This document shows positions 8,204 through 16,900 of a stretch of DNA of 64,000 nucleotides, in pieces. This DNA comes from Planctomycetota bacterium (lineage in GTDB: Bacteria; Planctomycetota; UBA8742; UBA2392): NCBI GenBank assembly GCA_019186845.1, contig JABARW010000012.1, positions 1 to 64,000 on the forward strand, written 5' to 3'. A program made the translations under genes and the position numbers. How positions within the stretch are numbered: position 1 is the first letter of the stretch; the number at the start of each line of letters is the position of its first letter. The notes under the pieces are model-generated. The model was given only the letters and a program-made list of their open reading frames with translations. It searched no databases and was not told where the DNA came from.

Positions 8204-9610
8204 ATGCAAGACGCCCACAACTCCGCGCTATCCATCGCCGTTGAACTCACTGCTCCCGCCAGCGCGCGACGACGGCTCACGCCGCGCAGCGTGGACGAAA
8301 TCTACCATCTGGCCCCGAGCGAAGAAGCCCGCCTCGCCCAGGCCCGCTTCTGCCACGCAATGTATCAGGGCGATCAACTGGCCTACATTCCGAGGCTGCC
8401 CGGCGAAAGCCCCCTCGAGTTCTCCCGCCGCCCGCACAAGTGCTTCCTCAACCTGACCCGCGTCATCATCGATGTGCTGGGCCAGCTCTATCACCGCCCC
8501 GTGAACCGCCGCTATTCCGGAGATGCGCGGGCAGCAGAGCGTATCCAGCGCGCCTTCTCAATCAACCCGATGGCGCCGCTCATGCTCACCGTGGACCGCC
8601 TCACCCGCCTGCAGGGAGTGTGCGCCCTGAGCGTAAGCTATCAGGAAGGCGAGTTGCGGTTCTGGCCCTGGCCCGCGCACCGGCTGGTCGTCCTTCCCGA
8701 CCCGGCATTGCCCGTGCGTCCCCTGGCTGTGGTGGCGCTGGCATTTGGCGAGCGCGAGGAAAACCTGGCCCACGTCTGGACAGCGCGGCAGGTCACAACC
8801 GTCGTGAACGGCCGCGTCGCGGCGGAAAGCAGCCACGAACTGGGACGGGTTCCCTTCGTGTTCTTCCATGACCGGCTGCCCGTCGATGGCTTCTGGGTCG
8901 AGGGGCGGGGCCGCTCACTGTGCCACGCCAACGCCGAGTTTAACGCCAAGCTTTCAGAACTGGCGTTCACGGTGGCCATGCAGGGATTTGGCGTGATGGA
9001 GATCGTCAATCCCGACCCCGCCCAGGAGATCGCCGTGGGGCCGGCGCGGGCCATCGCGTTCTCCGTCAGCGGCCAGCAGCCCTTCGGCATCAACTTCAAG
9101 TCACCAAACGCGCCCATCGCCGAGCTGATCGCTGACCTCGAGTTTCACCTGCGCACCCTGCTCAAGACCCAACGTGTGCCGGAAAGCGTGCTCAGTGTCA
9201 ACGTCGGCCAGGGCGTCAGCGGCGTCAGCATTCTCGCCGCGCAATCGCCCGTGCTTGAAGACCGCGTCGAACGCATGGCGCTGTTTGGCGCCGCCGAGCA
9301 GGATCTTCTGCGCTGCGCGCTGGCCGTGCTGCGCGAGCACGAAGGCCTGACCGGCGAAGTCAGCCTGGGCGTCGACTTTCCCGAGCCGCAACTCGAGCAA
9401 AGCATCTCCGAGCGCATGGCCCACGACAGCTGGCGCCTCGAGCACGGGTTGCTCGCTCCCTGGGACATCATGCTGCGCGACGACCCTGACGCCTTCGATT
9501 CCCCTGAGGAAGCCAAACGCCTCTGGCTTGCCCGGCGCGCCGAACTGGCGGCTATCGGCCCAGGCGGCGCGGGGCAAGCCGCGCTCCTGGCTCGGGACAC
9601 TGCCCGCTGA
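8204..9610 (+). CDS. Phage portal protein (SPP1-like family)
   Basis: This 468-residue protein starts at ATG 8204 with GGAGG 4 bases upstream. The chosen start drops 26 unlikely residues of the longer frame. It has typical portal features: an N-terminal part with RPHKCFLNLTRVIIDVLGQLYHRP, a central segment ending in HELGRVPFVFFHDRL, then a long helical stem/clip region (NAEFNAKLSELAFTVAMQGFGVMEIVNP) and SGVSILAAQSPVLEDRVERM. Portals form the dodecameric DNA channel at one capsid vertex. It is the first gene of the block, and no terminase gene lies upstream, where argS reads away on the other strand. The small putative scaffold and the capsid gene follow in the usual order. The base composition is indistinguishable by eye from host genes. 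Confidence 0.8.
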   Translation: MQDAHNSALSIAVELTAPASARRRLTPRSVDEIYHLAPSEEARLAQARFCHAMYQGDQLAYIPRLPGESPLEFSRRPHKCFLNLTRVIIDVLGQLYHRPVNRRYSGDARAAERIQRAFSINPMAPLMLTVDRLTRLQGVCALSVSYQEGELRFWPWPAHRLVVLPDPALPVRPLAVVALAFGEREENLAHVWTARQVTTVVNGRVAAESSHELGRVPFVFFHDRLPVDGFWVEGRGRSLCHANAEFNAKLSELAFTVAMQGFGVMEIVNPDPAQEIAVGPARAIAFSVSGQQPFGINFKSPNAPIAELIADLEFHLRTLLKTQRVPESVLSVNVGQGVSGVSILAAQSPVLEDRVERMALFGAAEQDLLRCALAVLREHEGLTGEVSLGVDFPEPQLEQSISERMAHDSWRLEHGLLAPWDIMLRDDPDAFDSPEEAKRLWLARRAELAAIGPGGAGQAALLARDTAR

Positions 9611-9650
9611 AATCCCGGCGCGGCCCCATCGCCCACAACGGAGACCACCC

Positions 9651-10055
9651 ATGCCTGAAAAATCCCTCACTGAACTACTCGCCGCCACCCTGCCCCAAGC
9701 CCTGGCCCAGGAGCCCGCCGTGGCGTCGGCGCTCGAACGAGTCAGAGAACTTGAACAACGCGCCTCCACGCTGGCCGCCCAGCAGGCCTTTCTCGAGCGC
9801 GCCCCCCGCGAGGGCCTTCAGTTCCCCGGAGACGCCCTGAAGCTGATCGACGCCGCCAAGCTCGCGGACCTCGATGCGGCCTATGCCGAGTTGCGCCGCG
9901 GCCGGCCCTGGCTGTTCAGGTCCGCTGCTTCTCCCGCTGCCGAGAAGCTGGCCCTGGCCGCCCCCGAGATTGAACGCATGCGCGAGGCCGTCAAGCACGG
10001 CGCCCTTTCCCGCGGCGTGCAGGCCCTGAGGCCTATCAAGCGGGTCCGGTCGTAG
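9651..10055 (+). CDS. Small helical protein, putative capsid scaffold
   Basis: ATG 9651 is preceded by GGAG at 9640. The 134-residue product is mostly alpha-helical, with a coiled-coil-like stretch (SALERVRELEQRASTLAAQQAFLERA) and a basic C-terminus (LRPIKRVRS). Position between portal and major capsid gene, small size and helical charged character are what is expected of a scaffold or head-maturation protein. There is no protease motif. The identification rests on position and composition rather than recognised sequence. Confidence 0.5.
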   Translation: MPEKSLTELLAATLPQALAQEPAVASALERVRELEQRASTLAAQQAFLERAPREGLQFPGDALKLIDAAKLADLDAAYAELRRGRPWLFRSAASPAAEKLALAAPEIERMREAVKHGALSRGVQALRPIKRVRS

Positions 10056-10068
10056 CGCCGGGCCCGGT

Positions 10069-10087
10069 GGCGGGCCTGAGGCCCGCC
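10069..10087 (+). terminator. Intergenic hairpin before the capsid gene
   Basis: GGCGGGCC-TGA-GGCCCGCC is a perfect 8-bp stem in the gap between the putative scaffold and capsid genes. No U-tract follows, so it may be an mRNA-stabilising or processing hairpin rather than a full terminator. Confidence 0.4.
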
Positions 10088-10152
10088 TGACCCGCAGCGG
10101 CCCGCCCCATTGGCGCGGGTCAACCGCCTTCATCCCATACGGAGACAGAAAC

Positions 10153-11298
10153 ATGCCTTTCACCGGAAAAGCCACCTATGACGGTGGCAGCACCCTGCCT
10201 GAACTCGTCGATGATGTCAGCGATCTTGTGGGGCTCATCTCGCCCTTCGACACGCCCCTGCTCGACGCCATGGGCAGCCCGCGCTACGCCGCCAAATCCA
10301 CCCGCCACGAATGGTTCGAGGACAAGCTCAACCCCGGCTACTCGCATATCGACAACGCCGCCGGATACAACGCCTCGGCCACGAGCTGGGTCGTGGACCA
10401 GGGCAACGCATTTCGCATCGGCGACCTGGTCAATCCCGAAGGCAGCGACGAAGTTCTTCAGGTCATTGCCGTCTCCTCCAACACCCTGACCGTCGCGCGC
10501 GGCTACGGCGGGAGCCCGGCCGCGGCCGTCAACGACCACCAGCGCCTGCGCGTGATCGGCCACGCTGCTCTGGAAGGCGAGGATGCTCCCCTGCCCGCGT
10601 TTCAGAACCGGCAGCGCCGCGAGAACTTCACACAGATCTTCACGGAAAGCGTGATGATCTCGGGTTCCCTCGACGCCGTCGGCCTCCACGCGGTGGAACG
10701 CGAGTTCGACTACCAGGTCATCCAGCGCCTGCGCGAACTGCTGCGCTCGCTGGAACAGAGTGTGGTCAGCGGCTTCAAGTCCGCCGCCAGCCCCGAGGGC
10801 AGTGCCTCGGCGCGCCGCACCATGGGCGGGTTGCTCCAGTTCATCTCCGGGCCCGACGCCGTGGTCCATGACGCCGCCGCCGCCGCGCTGGACGAGGCCA
10901 CGCTCAACAGTGCCCTGCGCGCCTGCTGGGAGAAGGGCGGCCGCCCCGGCGCCATTGTCTGCGGCGGCTTCCAGAAGCGCCGCATCTCGAGCTTCATCCA
11001 GAGCGCGAGGCGCTACGAGGCCGAGAGCACCGTGCTCAAGAGCCTCGTCGATGTCTACGAGAGCGACTTCGGTGCGCAGCGTGTGATTCTGTCGCGCTGG
11101 GTGCCCGCCGACAAAGTGCTGCTGCTGGACCTCGACAAGATTCAGGTGCTGCCCCTTCAGGGCCGCAGCTTCTTCGTCAAGCCCCTGGCCGAGAGCGGCG
11201 ACTTCCGCAAGGCCCAGATCATCGGCGAATACACGCTGGAAGTGCTCAACGCCGGCGACGGCGGCCAAGGTGTGATTACCAACCTCGCCACGGCCTGA
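10153..11298 (+). CDS. Major capsid protein, SU10/DUF5309 type
   Basis: This 381-residue protein starts at ATG 10153 with GGAG at 10141. The N-terminus has the characteristic run of SU10-like major capsid proteins: DLVGLISPFDTPLLDAMG, then HEWFEDKL. A hydrophobic beta region follows (RIGDLVNPEGSDEVLQVIAV...LTVARGYGGS), then NFTQIFTESVMISGS and the C-terminal VYESDFGAQRVILSRWVPADKVLLLDLDKIQV. These proteins adopt the HK97 fold and build icosahedral shells. There is no N-terminal protease cleavage region of the HK97 delta-domain kind. Hairpins flank the gene on both sides. The identification is confident at family level. Confidence 0.85.
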   Translation: MPFTGKATYDGGSTLPELVDDVSDLVGLISPFDTPLLDAMGSPRYAAKSTRHEWFEDKLNPGYSHIDNAAGYNASATSWVVDQGNAFRIGDLVNPEGSDEVLQVIAVSSNTLTVARGYGGSPAAAVNDHQRLRVIGHAALEGEDAPLPAFQNRQRRENFTQIFTESVMISGSLDAVGLHAVEREFDYQVIQRLRELLRSLEQSVVSGFKSAASPEGSASARRTMGGLLQFISGPDAVVHDAAAAALDEATLNSALRACWEKGGRPGAIVCGGFQKRRISSFIQSARRYEAESTVLKSLVDVYESDFGAQRVILSRWVPADKVLLLDLDKIQVLPLQGRSFFVKPLAESGDFRKAQIIGEYTLEVLNAGDGGQGVITNLATA

Positions 11299-11307
11299 CC
11301 GCGCCAA

Positions 11308-11331
11308 GCGGGGGCGCCTGGGCGCCCCCGC
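11308..11331 (+). terminator. Strong hairpin after the capsid gene
   Basis: GCGGGGGCGCC (11308-11318), TG, GGCGCCCCCGC (11321-11331) is a perfect inverted repeat starting 10 bases after the capsid stop codon. There is no U-tract, and the next gene's ribosome-binding site follows at 11337. It may reduce read-through, or protect the capsid mRNA from 3' decay so that capsid protein is made in excess of the tail genes. Confidence 0.5.
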
Positions 11332-11349
11332 CACCCGGGAGACATGCCC

Positions 11350-12003
11350 ATGCTCGACTATGTGACAATTCGCGGACTGGCCGGGACTTCCGCCTGGCGC
11401 TTCGCCGGCGCAAGCCGCGCCAACACCGACCAGGGCCGGCTCTATGTGACTATCGCTGGGTCTGCGGGCAGCGTCGCGGTCAGCCTCTATCGCGACGCCG
11501 CCCGCACGGAGACGGTGGCCGGCGGTATCCATCCGGAGGGCGCGGGCCTGCTGAATCTCGACGCGCTCAACAACAGCGGGCTGACAGGCCGAGTGCACCT
11601 GGAGTCACCTGCAGCCGGGGAAGGCGAACTGGACCTGTTCTATGCCTGCAGCGACGACCTTCGGGCACTGCAGGCCGGCATTTCCGACTTTCTGACCGCC
11701 GGACGCTTTGCGGGGGAGCCTGGCTTTGAACTGCCCTGCGCCTCGGCCAAGCGCACGCTCGACCGCCTGCTGCAGGCGCGGCAGTGCCAGGTACGTTTTG
11801 ACACGCTGCTGCCCCTGGCGGATGTCGCAGCGCAATACGCGCTGGCCTTCATCTACGACTTCCTCGCCCATCGGCAGGGCGACCCCGCGACCTTTCTCGC
11901 GGAAAAGTATCGCCAGCAGGCGGCCTCGGCCCTGACCGCCCTGCGCCTGAGCGTCGAGGGCCACCCGTGGATGCCATTCTCACATCACGTCAAGCGCGCC
12001 TGA
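11350..12003 (+). CDS. Putative head-tail connector/tail-associated protein
   Basis: Start ATG 11350 lies 8 bases after GGGAG; the ATG at 11344 is only 2 bases from it. The 217-residue product has a beta-rich first half (TIRGLAGTSAWRFAGASRANTDQGRLYVTIAG...) and a helical second half (FTAGRF-type segment, then DVAAQYALAFIYDFLAHRQGDPATFLAEKYRQQA). I do not recognise the family. Its place directly after the capsid gene is where connector or adaptor proteins are normally encoded. No enzymatic motif is visible. Confidence 0.45.
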   Translation: MLDYVTIRGLAGTSAWRFAGASRANTDQGRLYVTIAGSAGSVAVSLYRDAARTETVAGGIHPEGAGLLNLDALNNSGLTGRVHLESPAAGEGELDLFYACSDDLRALQAGISDFLTAGRFAGEPGFELPCASAKRTLDRLLQARQCQVRFDTLLPLADVAAQYALAFIYDFLAHRQGDPATFLAEKYRQQAASALTALRLSVEGHPWMPFSHHVKRA

Positions 12004-12018
12004 GCGCGGGGAGCCCCC

Positions 12019-13329
12019 ATGCCGGATTTCAACGCACTGTTCGAAGTTTTTGGAGTCTTTGCCCGCACCTTCACCCAATTCGAGAATCTGGCGCGGCGCG
12101 GCCTGCTGTTCAGCGGCAGCGACGAGACCTTCCGCTCGCTCGATCGCCTGCGGGAAGAGTTCATCGCGGTCTTGAACGATAGTCCGCCGGAGCGCGACAT
12201 GCTCGAGGCCCTGTCGCTGTTTCATGAAGCCGCGCGCGGCGTGGAGGGCTGGTCCGCGCGCCTGCAGGGCCACCTCGAAGCCTGGATTCGCGGCCCCCTG
12301 GCCGCGGAACTGGGCATGCGCGGCGCCCAGCCCCAGGCCGTGCTGGCGGCTCTGGCCTGCGCCATGGACGCCGCCGGCGAGACGGTCAAGCGCTGCGGCG
12401 TCAGCGTCAGCAGCGTGACGGCTGCGCCGCAGAACGCCGGCAACGCTCGTTGTTACGCGGCGCTGATGGCCGTGGATCCCTCGGAAAGCGTGCAGGCCAA
12501 TGAGCGGGCACGCACCCAGTCCATCGCTGTCGAGTGCATCAAGGATGCCGTCCTGCACCGTGTGGCCGAGGGCAGCGAGGAGTTTCGGGTGACGCCCGAA
12601 CATGGCGCGACGCTCCCGTTGTGGGTCATTCCGGTGACTGTCGGCGGGGTGGCTGATCGCCGCAATGTGATTATCGACGGCGCCTTTGCAGACTATGATT
12701 CCGGGTCTTTCACGCACTGGGAGGCACTGTCCGGCGCCGCCATACTCTCCCAGGACACCTCGCAGTTTCTGTTCGGTTCGGGAACTCTGAAAGTCAGCGG
12801 CAACGGCGCCACGGCGGCTGAGCTCATACAGAACCTGGCGCAACGCGTGCCGCCTCTGGCCGTAGGCCGCGTATGGGCTCTGGGAACCTGGGCTTATGTG
12901 AGTTCATGCAACACCGGCAGTGTGACGGTGGACCTGCTGGTGGACGGTTCACCATCGTCTCTCTGTCTCACAATCAACGGCAGCACTCCCGCGGGCCAAT
13001 GGCTGCACCTGGGCGGCTTTGAGTATCTGCCGCGCCAGGCCCATCCCGGCAAAGTCAAAGTGCGCGTGCGTTGCAGTTCCGATTTCAGCGGCGTGGTGCT
13101 GCTCGATGGCGTCTCGCTGGCCCCGGCCGCAGAGATTCCTCACGCCGGGTTGCAGGTGGCCCTTTTTCAGGGTTCGCGGCCGCCGCTCTGCACCCCTCTG
13201 GCGGACCGTTTCGAGATCAGGACGCTCAGTGACGATGCCGGCGCCTTCCAGCGCATGTTCCGGGACCGCCTGCAGACGGCCATGCCCTCGTCCGACAGCC
13301 CGACCGTGAACGACAGCCTCGCGGAGTAA
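12019..13329 (+). CDS. Putative phage structural protein with C-terminal carbohydrate-binding-like domain
   Basis: This 436-residue protein starts at ATG 12019 (GGGGAG upstream). Residues 1-200 are helical (FEVFGVFARTFTQFENLARRG..., MDAAGETVKRCG). Residues about 215-380 look like a beta-sandwich: FADYDSGSFTHWEALSG, LFGSGTLKVSGNG, VWALGTWAYVSS, GQWLHLGGFEYLP and KVKVRVRCSSDFSGVVLLDGVSLAPA. The last pattern, surface-exposed aromatics with a final V-x-L-D-x-V-x-L-A-P, is typical of CBM/discoidin-like jelly rolls seen in tail proteins. Such a domain could bind glycans on a cell surface. It lies 16 bp after the previous stop and 2 bp before the next gene, within one transcript. Confidence 0.5.
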   Translation: MPDFNALFEVFGVFARTFTQFENLARRGLLFSGSDETFRSLDRLREEFIAVLNDSPPERDMLEALSLFHEAARGVEGWSARLQGHLEAWIRGPLAAELGMRGAQPQAVLAALACAMDAAGETVKRCGVSVSSVTAAPQNAGNARCYAALMAVDPSESVQANERARTQSIAVECIKDAVLHRVAEGSEEFRVTPEHGATLPLWVIPVTVGGVADRRNVIIDGAFADYDSGSFTHWEALSGAAILSQDTSQFLFGSGTLKVSGNGATAAELIQNLAQRVPPLAVGRVWALGTWAYVSSCNTGSVTVDLLVDGSPSSLCLTINGSTPAGQWLHLGGFEYLPRQAHPGKVKVRVRCSSDFSGVVLLDGVSLAPAAEIPHAGLQVALFQGSRPPLCTPLADRFEIRTLSDDAGAFQRMFRDRLQTAMPSSDSPTVNDSLAE

Positions 13330-13331
13330 TC

Positions 13332-13991
13332 ATGCTGACACTGCACTTTGGCGGACGGCTGCTGGGGGACCTTGCAGCCCTGGAAGTATCGAGACAGGCC
13401 GAGGGCTTGGCTGTGCTGGAGCGCTGGCAGGCGCGCATCGAGTTATCGGGTGCCACGCCGGCCTCCGCAGAGCGCGCAGCAGCCCTGCTGGAAGGGGCGC
13501 TCGTCGGCGAGGGCAACCTGGAAGTTCGCGAGGGCGGCAACGTTTTGCGCCGCCTGCCGCTGGCGGCCTGCACGGCAGGCCCGGCCCTGGAGCGCCTGCG
13601 GCTCAACACGGGAGACGACGCAAGCGCCCACCCCCAGCGCCTCTTCAGCCTCCAGTTTCTGGCCCGGCTTGGAGCGCCCGCGGAGTCAGAGTTGGCCGCC
13701 CACACGGCGCAGGAAACGATTATCACATTGACGACCCGGCGCATCGTGGATCTGCCGCTGCTGGCGCCCGGCGCGCCCCCCTGGCGCCAAGAGACTGGCG
13801 CGCCTGCCCAGGAAATCATTCAGGAGGGGTACGCCGGCCCCGAGGCGTCCTTGCCCCCGCCTCTTATACCCCAGGCACTGGTTGAGCAGCGCGTGGAGCG
13901 CAATGCAGGGTCCACCCAACCGGGTCTGCGCTGGCGCTATGTGATGCGCCCCCTCTTCTTTGTTTTTCCGCAAGGCGAGTCCCGGCCATGA
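13332..13991 (+). CDS. Phage-block hypothetical protein, possibly tail-related
   Basis: ATG 13332 follows the previous stop by two bases. The 219-residue product is beta-rich in its first half (MLTLHFGGRLLGDLAALEVSR, ARIELSGATPASAERAAALL). It has a loop-rich, Pro-containing C-terminus (WRQETGAPAQEIIQEGYAGPEASLPPPL). The stop overlaps the start of the giant tail gene by four bases (ATGA at 13988), so the two are probably translationally coupled. No family is recognised. A tail-terminator or baseplate-adaptor role would suit the position but is only a guess. Confidence 0.45.
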   Translation: MLTLHFGGRLLGDLAALEVSRQAEGLAVLERWQARIELSGATPASAERAAALLEGALVGEGNLEVREGGNVLRRLPLAACTAGPALERLRLNTGDDASAHPQRLFSLQFLARLGAPAESELAAHTAQETIITLTTRRIVDLPLLAPGAPPWRQETGAPAQEIIQEGYAGPEASLPPPLIPQALVEQRVERNAGSTQPGLRWRYVMRPLFFVFPQGESRP

Positions 13992-16900
13992 ACGAAATTG
14001 TCGCAACCCTCAATCAGCAACCGCTGCTCAACCTGAGTATCAACCTGAGGCGTGGTGCCCGGCCCTCGGAGTTCGTGGCCGTCATGCCGGTCCACGGCGC
14101 GCCGCACGTGGACGAAAGAGTTCTGGTCGTTCTGGCGGAAGGAGGGCACAGGCGCGAATTTTCACAGTTCACGGTCAGCCGCGTGACCGACCTCGGCCTG
14201 GGGCTCTGTGAAGTACGTGGCGAGGATCTGCGCGCACTGTGGTCGCGCCATGAGGTGCGGCGGAGCTTCAACACGCCACGAGGCGACGGCAGCATCCTCG
14301 AGCCCCGCAGCCTGGATCAGGGGAGCCCGTGGACCTGCGCCAGGCTCATGGAAGAACTGTTTGCTGCGGCAAACGTCGATGTCGCGCCGCTGGCGGTGTC
14401 GTCGTCTGCCGTTGTGAGTGTACCGATTGCCTCCGGTACGAAACTACCCGAGGCCGTCGCCCGCTGCCTCGATGCCTGCGCGTTGACGCTGGTCCTCCAC
14501 GACGACGGAAGAATTGAGGCCTGCGGACAATCAGGATTTGAGCCCGACACTGCCCGCCTGATGCGGCAACGGAACACGAGCAGCCTGGGCTTCGACAGCG
14601 TGGCGGGAGGAGAAGCCTTCGAACTGCAGGAGGTCTCACATTGGCACGCCGTTCTGCCCGGGGACGGCAGCTCCGGCCTGGACCTGGGCGAGTTCTATCC
14701 CCTGCGCGACGTTCTGGCCGCCTGGGGCATCAGCGAAGCACTGGCTCGACAGGCCTGCCTGAGTGACGTCGGCTTTGAGCGCCTGCTTGGACCGACCGGG
14801 AGTGGCACAGGCGGCCGGCTGGCGCTGCTGAAGCGCTATGCCTTCAAGGCCTTCCGAGCCGACAACGCACACAACCATCTGCCCTGGGTTCCCGTCGGCG
14901 GGATTCAGGCGGGCCGCTTTGCACCGGCGCTCCTGCAAACGCGCCGGTCGCGTCCGCCTTCGGGCGGGCCCGTGGATTTCCGCGAGGCGCTATTCTCCGA
15001 TTCCGGCTGGGCCGAGGAGCCCGCGGGCTGGGAATGTGACTGCGAACGGGGCCTCCTGCTGCTTCAGGAGCCCCCCTACCTGCTCAGCGAAGCAGCCGGG
15101 GGGCCCCATGATCCCACGCGCCAGGATCGCACCTTGGAGGGCGGCCCCCTGCTGCGCCTGACCATCGCCGTGCCAAGCCGCCGCCCCCCGTTTTCACTCG
15201 GGCGAGGTACTCGCCCGCTGCATGCCCCCTCCCTTGTTTCCCTCTACAGCGCCGAGGGCGTCCTGCTCAACGAGGCCCCACTCACGGATGCCGCAGCGAA
15301 ACTGCTGGCCTCGAACGAAGCGGGCCATACTTCGCATTATCTCTCCGCGGGCCTGCTGCTCACGCAGCCGAATATGACTATTTCTGAGGTGGAAATTGTG
15401 GCGGGGCCCCAGGGGCTGACCACAGGCGTGACCCTGGCACCCGGGGTGCAGCCCGCGCCGCCACAAGCGGCGCCCGGAAATCCAGTTCCCGGACGGGCCG
15501 TGGCGCCCCTGCCCAGCGGGCTGCACGCGCCCCAGAACGCCTACCGCTCCGGGCCCCTGATTCTGCGCTGCGCGGGCGAGACGCCGGAAAGTGAGTCCTA
15601 CCTGGCGGCCGAAGCCACCCGGCGCGACCGGAACACAAAGGCGCTTGAACTCGCCAATCTGGGCTCCCTGGCGCACCCCTTTCATGTCGCAAGTCTGGAC
15701 CCCGGCCGTGCGGGGCGCTGGTTCTTTGTGGCCGGCGTCGAGGCTACGGCCGAAGGCCGCGTGCGCATTCTGGCCCAGGAAGGGCACGACGTGCGCCACG
15801 ACGAACTCGAGCCCCAAGCCCTGAACCCAACGCGCGGCAGTACTCCGCGCGAAATGCGCGGGCTGCTGGTAAGCCTCGACGGCGAGCTACGCCTCGCCGA
15901 TTGCGGCCCTCTCGTCAGTGACTCGCGCGGGACGCTCAACCCGGCCGCGTCGAACCTGATCGCGGACCTCGAGGACGACCGCCTCAGCCGCCGCCGCGCT
16001 GGGCCGCTGCACTTTCTCAGCGTGCTGGCTTTCAGCCCCGCCCATCAGCAAGAGGGCGCTGGCGGCCCGCCGCAAGGGCCCGCCGGCTGGGTTCCCGCGC
16101 TGAACTTCCGCGATGAGGCGACCGCGGCGCAGGCCCGCAACGGGCGCGGCCTCTTCGCCGAGAGCGACGGCCGCTCGCTGGGTCGTCTGTGCGCCCAAGG
16201 ACAGGGGGGCCCCCTGCTGGCCGACGCGCGGCATTGCACGAAGCACCGCTTCGGGCAGGCCTTGTCAGACGACGGGCTGTACACCGAGGCCAGCGGCCAC
16301 CTGAGCACCCAGGCGTACTTCAAGGTGCCGGGCAGCGAGGTGTACGATGCGCCGTTGGCCTTCGTGCCGCAGCGCTTCGAGGGGGGCGTGCCGCCTTGGC
16401 CCCCCTACGAAGCACAGATCAAATATGACTTTGACGGCCGTCATCCCTGGAATAATCAGATAAGGGAAGGCCTGTGGCGCATTCAATACCGGCTTCCCTT
16501 TTCGCCGACGGTGCCTCCCACCTGGAAGCCCCCCGTGGAGCCTCCGCCCCCGCCGCCCTTGGATGAACCTCCCGTCAAGGCACCACCGGCGGCCGTCTGC
16601 CTGCCCTACCCGTCCGTTCAACCCATGGTGGGCGAAAACGAAGTGTGGGCGCCTTCGTTTGACTGGGTCCCTCCCCCATCCCACCCGGAATCCGTCGGCG
16701 AAGTTGAGTACCCAGGCCCGGCCATCAAAAGCACAGGCTGGGCCGGTGAGGATGCCGGCGTGCCCCGAGTCTCATTGGGCGGCGGAGCTCTTGTGCTGGC
16801 ACCCTGGCGCAACCTGGCCCAGGCGCAAGACGACAGCGGCCGCAGGGAGAACTTCTTCACGCTGCACCCTGAGGTGAGCCTCGCTTTCGGCCTTCCCGGA

